DNA from: an uncultured Litoreibacter sp.
GTDB taxonomy: Bacteria; Pseudomonadota; Alphaproteobacteria; Rhodobacterales; Rhodobacteraceae
Direction: 5' to 3'
Assembly (NCBI GenBank): GCA_947504205.1
Contig: CANNGL010000003.1
Location: forward strand, 248,001-312,000
DNA length: 64,000 nucleotides
In this document: positions 60,801 through 64,000 of the stretch, one piece after another
How positions within the stretch are numbered: position 1 is the first letter of the stretch
How the letters are laid out: each line of letters opens with the position of its first letter
Notes under the pieces: model-generated
The model's database searches: none
What the model was told of the DNA's origin: nothing
The model's input: the letters and a program-made list of their open reading frames with translations, nothing else
Made by a program: the position numbers and the translations under genes

Positions 60801-62638
60801 TCTGCGGCCTTAGTATTGAGGAAGCCGCCGGATTGACGCGACCAAAAGCCTGCATATAGCCCGTTCTTTGTTAAGAGTTCGTCGTGACTTCCATCTTCAA
60901 CGATTTGTCCGTCTTCCAACACGATTATCCGATCCATATGCGCGATGGTCGACAAGCGGTGTGCAATGGCAATAACGGTCTTCCCTTCCATAACGTCGTA
61001 GAGCGTATTCTGGATTTCAGCCTCTACCTCGCTGTCGAGCGCACTGGTGGCTTCGTCGAGAATTAATATGGGTGCATCTTTCAGAATGACCCGTGCGAGC
61101 GTAATTCGTTGCCTCTGACCGCCCGACAGTTTGACGCCGCGTTCACCAACATGAGCATCGTAACCTGTTCTGCCTTGCGGGTCAGACAAATCGAGAATGA
61201 ACTCATGGGCTTCAGCATGTTTCGCCGCAGCTATAATCTGCTCGTCAGTTGCGTCTGGCTTGCCGTATTGAATATTGTCTTTGACAGACCGGTGTAGCAG
61301 AGCGCTGTCTTGGCTGACCATTCCGATACGGGATCGCAGGCTGTCTTGGCCAACAGCCGCAATATCTTGACCGTCGATAAGCACTTTGCCCGCTTCCGCG
61401 TCATAGAAGCGAAGGAGCAGCTTGACCAAGGTAGATTTACCGGCACCTGACCGCCCAACAAGGCCTACTTTCTGACCAGCCTCGATTTTGAGATTAAGTG
61501 CCTCAAGCCCGCCGCTGTCTCGTCCGTAGTGATGGCTGAGCCCTTTCAATTCGATTGTACCAGAGGTTAGCTTAAGCGGTTTGGCGTCTGGAAGATCGAC
61601 TAATTCGATGGGCTGAGCGATGGTCTCAAGCCCTTCGGCAACAACGCCAAGCGATCTGAAAAAGGTGCTGAGGGCCCACATGATCCAGCCGGTCATCGCA
61701 TTCAGACGTAATGTGAGCGCTGACGCTGCTGCAACAACACCGATGCTTGCCGTTCCTTGGGCCCAGAGCCAAATTGCCCACCCGACCACACCCACGATCA
61801 GAAACCCGTTCAAAGCGACCAGCATGATGTCCATTAGGGTATAAATTCGCATCTCTTTTGCGAAGGTTTGCCTTGTGTATTCGATCGCCTCTTTCGCGAA
61901 CTCAATTTCCTTGTCGTGGTGTGCAAAGAGTTTCACGGACTGAATGTTGGTGTAGCTGTCAACAATTCGGCCAGTTGTCATGGATCTCGCATCGGAGGCC
62001 GCTTTGGAGGCAGGCCCAACCCGCTTCATCGTCCACGAGACCAATAGTGCGTAGAGCACCAACCAAACCGCCAAAGGGATCGAAAGACGGGGATCAGCTC
62101 CGGACAACAAAACTGCAGCGCCGACGATGTAGGCAAGAGAAAACGTAATCGCGTCAAATACTTGGAAGACGGCATCACCTGCTGCCGGTGGGGTTTGCAT
62201 AATGCGATTGGCGATCCGCCCAGCAAAATCATTTTCAAACCAGCCCACAGATTGGCGTAAAACCTGACGATGCGCGCGCCACCGGAAAAGGGTGCCGTAG
62301 TTAGGCAGAATTCCGTTGTTCAAAATCAGGACATCGAGTGCTTGAAGTAGCGGTCTGATAATGAGGATGAAGAACGCAATCAAAATCAGTTCTGTTCCAT
62401 GAGCGCTCAAGACATCGGAGGGTTCGCCACTGCTAAGCAGGTCCACAACCCGACCCATATAGAAGATCAGGCCGATTTCGACGAAAGCCACGACAACGGA
62501 CATAATCGCGGCCATCGCAAATACTTTGCGAAATGGCTTCGAGTAATCCTTTATAAATGGCCATAGCTTAACTGGGGGCCGGTCTACGTCCGGATAGGGC
62601 CCATAGGGATCTACCAGTTTTTCAAAAAAGCGGAACAT
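60797..62638 (-). CDS. ABC exporter half-transporter A
   Basis: A 613-residue half ABC exporter, similar to the gene at 58941 and upstream of it. Membrane domain in the first 350 residues; ATPase with Walker A GRSGAGKST, signature LSGGQRQRITLARVI, Walker B ILILDEATSALDSE and H-loop AIAHRLSTI. Both halves keep catalytic glutamates (DEATSALDSE), unlike many heterodimers with one degenerate site. The N-terminus (MFRFFEKLVDPYGPYPDVDRPPVKLWPFIKDYS) is characteristic of a Rhodobacterales/alphaproteobacterial exporter pair. Cargo is not clear. Confidence 0.92.
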   Translation of the reverse strand: MFRFFEKLVDPYGPYPDVDRPPVKLWPFIKDYSKPFRKVFAMAAIMSVVVAFVEIGLIFYMGRVVDLLSSGEPSDVLSAHGTELILIAFFILIIRPLLQALDVLILNNGILPNYGTLFRWRAHRQVLRQSVGWFENDFAGRIANRIMQTPPAAGDAVFQVFDAITFSLAYIVGAAVLLSGADPRLSIPLAVWLVLYALLVSWTMKRVGPASKAASDARSMTTGRIVDSYTNIQSVKLFAHHDKEIEFAKEAIEYTRQTFAKEMRIYTLMDIMLVALNGFLIVGVVGWAIWLWAQGTASIGVVAAASALTLRLNAMTGWIMWALSTFFRSLGVVAEGLETIAQPIELVDLPDAKPLKLTSGTIELKGLSHHYGRDSGGLEALNLKIEAGQKVGLVGRSGAGKSTLVKLLLRFYDAEAGKVLIDGQDIAAVGQDSLRSRIGMVSQDSALLHRSVKDNIQYGKPDATDEQIIAAAKHAEAHEFILDLSDPQGRTGYDAHVGERGVKLSGGQRQRITLARVILKDAPILILDEATSALDSEVEAEIQNTLYDVMEGKTVIAIAHRLSTIAHMDRIIVLEDGQIVEDGSHDELLTKNGLYAGFWSRQSGGFLNTKAAE

Positions 62639-62736
62639 GTGGCACCTTAATCGCCAGATGCCTGATATAAGACTGCTAGCGGGAAAAGGCCATGACGTCT
62701 GCGAAAGATTGCTACTGACCTGTCCCGGAACGCGCC

Positions 62737-63897
62737 TTAGCCTGACTTGAGCGATGCCAGAAGCTCAACCCGCGTCAGAGCGAACTGCGACTCAATCCAC
62801 TTCACTTCCAGCTCTCTCAGCGTGTCGCCAAGAGCTTTGCCTTGGTATTCTGGCATTAGATCGTCCGCTTTTACCGGAAAATCGGCCTCTGATCCCAAAG
62901 TCAAATCAGTCTCAAAACTATCTGCGAGTGGTTGTTCGAACAAAGCGGCGCGGCATAATAGGATCGAGCGCGCCGTCTCTCGTCCAAGCCGATAGGCGAG
63001 TTCGTGCGCGGGTTCTGCCGATCCCAAGTGAATCCGCAGAGAGCCGTACGCACGCGCTTCTGAACGAGACAAACGCCAGCTTACTGTCGGACTGATCCCG
63101 CCAAGAACAACGGCTCTGCGGGTCCAGTCTGGCTTCAGCCCCTCCTCCAGGTGAATCAAGGGCGCCAACGCCTTTGGATCGGATCCAGGTAGAATGCGCG
63201 AAAGAATTCCGGCATGAGCCATCGCAGCGATTGCTTGACTGGGGTCGGGCGCAGAGAGAAGTTTTTTCATCTCAGCACCAATCCGTTCTGCCGAAAGGCC
63301 CGACAATCCGTCTGACAACTTCGCGCAAGCAGCTAGCCCTTCTTGGTCGAGCCCTTCACTTTGATTGCCATACCACGCAAAGAACCGAAAGAACCTTAAG
63401 ATACGAAGGTAATCCTCGGTAATTCGCTTTTCGGGATCTCCGATAAAGCGGATACGCTTCATCTGGAGGTCTTCGAGACCGCCGACGAAATCATGTACAG
63501 CACCCTCGCTGTCAGCGTAGAGCGCGTTCATAGTGAAGTCTCGGCGTTTGGCGTCTTCCGCTGGTGCCGTGCCAAACTGCACATTAGCGTGCCTGCCATC
63601 TGTGGCGATGTCTGATCTGAATGTCGTGATCTCGTGAGGAATGTCGCCAGTGATAATGGTGATCGTCCCATGCTCGATCCCGGTCGGGACCGCTTTCAAG
63701 CCATCCGCGGTGGCAAGCTGCATCGTGGTTTCGGGCAGAGCATCGGTGGCCATGTCCAGATCTGAGATTGGCTCACCGAGTAACGCGTTGCGTACGCAAC
63801 CTCCGACGAAGAAAATGCTGTGACCTTTGCTTGCAAACATTCGCATCAAGCTCTGGGTGGCTTCATTTCCTATCCATTCGCCATGCACCTTTGTCAT
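62737..63897 (-). CDS. cca: CCA tRNA nucleotidyltransferase / poly(A) polymerase-family protein
   Basis: A 386-residue class II nucleotidyltransferase with the signature FFVGGCVRNALLGEPISDLDMATDA (NTP-binding GGxVRD-like with the DxD metal aspartates) and RRDFTMNALYADSEG for the second motif, then IRFIGDPEKRITEDYLRILRFFRFFAWYG. It adds or repairs the CCA end of tRNA. ATG 63897 is preferred over the longer frame from 63951. Its start overlaps the end of the upstream NUDIX gene as ATGA. Confidence 0.92.
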   Translation of the reverse strand: MTKVHGEWIGNEATQSLMRMFASKGHSIFFVGGCVRNALLGEPISDLDMATDALPETTMQLATADGLKAVPTGIEHGTITIITGDIPHEITTFRSDIATDGRHANVQFGTAPAEDAKRRDFTMNALYADSEGAVHDFVGGLEDLQMKRIRFIGDPEKRITEDYLRILRFFRFFAWYGNQSEGLDQEGLAACAKLSDGLSGLSAERIGAEMKKLLSAPDPSQAIAAMAHAGILSRILPGSDPKALAPLIHLEEGLKPDWTRRAVVLGGISPTVSWRLSRSEARAYGSLRIHLGSAEPAHELAYRLGRETARSILLCRAALFEQPLADSFETDLTLGSEADFPVKADDLMPEYQGKALGDTLRELEVKWIESQFALTRVELLASLKSG

Positions 63898-64000
63898 GAT
63901 GCTGCGATCTGATCGGTCAAAGCGCGCAGAATCCGCGCTGTTGCACCCCAAATGTAGTAAGGCCCATAGGGGACCGTGAAGTAATAGCGCTGCGCGCCTC
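63894..64000 (-). CDS. CoA pyrophosphatase-like NUDIX hydrolase, C-terminal end
   Basis: The last 34 residues of a gene that starts beyond the window. The visible end GAQRYYFTVPYGPYYIWGATARILRAL is typical of the NUDIX CoA diphosphatase family (VPYGPYYIWGATARIL), which is often found before cca in Rhodobacterales. The Nudix box itself is outside. The stop overlaps the cca start as ATGA. Confidence 0.75.
   Translation of the reverse strand, partial: GAQRYYFTVPYGPYYIWGATARILRALTDQIAAS

Overview
The window comes from an aerobic anoxygenic phototroph, almost certainly an alphaproteobacterium of the Rhodobacterales (Roseobacter group). This rests on gene content and order: bchH-bchL-bchM-lhaA-puhABC-acsF-puhE-hemA-cycA at the left end, the oxygen-dependent cyclase AcsF, a petP/petR-type regulator pair beside ilvE, an xseB-ispA-dxs block, and families common in marine Rhodobacterales (MttB-like methyltransferases, a NaChBac-type sodium channel). 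No taxon name can be fixed from the sequence alone.

Layout. 1-9.7 kb: end of a photosynthesis gene cluster, all on the plus strand and tightly packed, from the truncated bchH to cytochrome c2 and a strong terminator. 9.7-15.6 kb: a small self-contained regulatory unit (lipoprotein / DUF2975 membrane protein / XRE regulator) around a perfect inverted repeat, then an AraC regulator, a small periplasmic protein, an amidase and an MscS-type channel. 15.8-23.5 kb: leucine biosynthesis genes leuC, leuD and leuB, interrupted by a DUF2945 protein, a membrane protein, an endonuclease/phosphatase-family protein and a divergent epimerase/LysR pair. 23.6-28.2 kb: UDP-glucose dehydrogenase, a DMT transporter, a glycosyltransferase and a TauE/SafE permease. 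28.1-37.8 kb: an accessory catabolic cluster (nitroreductase, lyase, two FAD amine oxidoreductases, GntR regulator, DHDPS-family enzyme, PuuC-like aldehyde dehydrogenase, MttB-family methyltransferase) with several translational overlaps and a clear tandem GTATAC operator. 37.7-40.3 kb: a BciB-type 8-vinyl reductase candidate and asd. 41.1-43.1 kb: a carbonic anhydrase-sbtA-sbtB operon for inorganic carbon.

43.2-50.4 kb: leucyl aminopeptidase with an NlpC/P60 protein, DUF2794, a divergent DUF4198 / HupE-UreJ-like pair whose start codons overlap, an App1-type phosphatase and a second DMT transporter. 50.5-54 kb: ilvE flanked by two copies of the palindrome ATTGCGCAAT, petP-petR and a histone-deacetylase-family hydrolase. 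53.9-57 kb: xseB-ispA-dxs. 57-64 kb: a voltage-gated sodium channel, an RNA methyltransferase, two ABC exporter half-transporters, a tRNA nucleotidyltransferase and the end of a NUDIX gene.

How the genes fit together. The left cluster makes bacteriochlorophyll (bchH, bchL, bchM, acsF, hemA), assembles the reaction centre and LH1 (puhABCE, lhaA) and supplies its electron donor (cycA). BciB, ispA and dxs could add the 8-vinyl reduction and isoprenoid (phytyl, carotenoid, quinone) supply. The carbonic anhydrase/SbtA/SbtB operon would feed bicarbonate to carboxylation reactions. leuBCD, ilvE and asd are amino-acid biosynthesis. The 28-38 kb cluster is the least explained part and the best candidate for an undescribed pathway, probably for a methylated or polyamine-like nitrogen compound.
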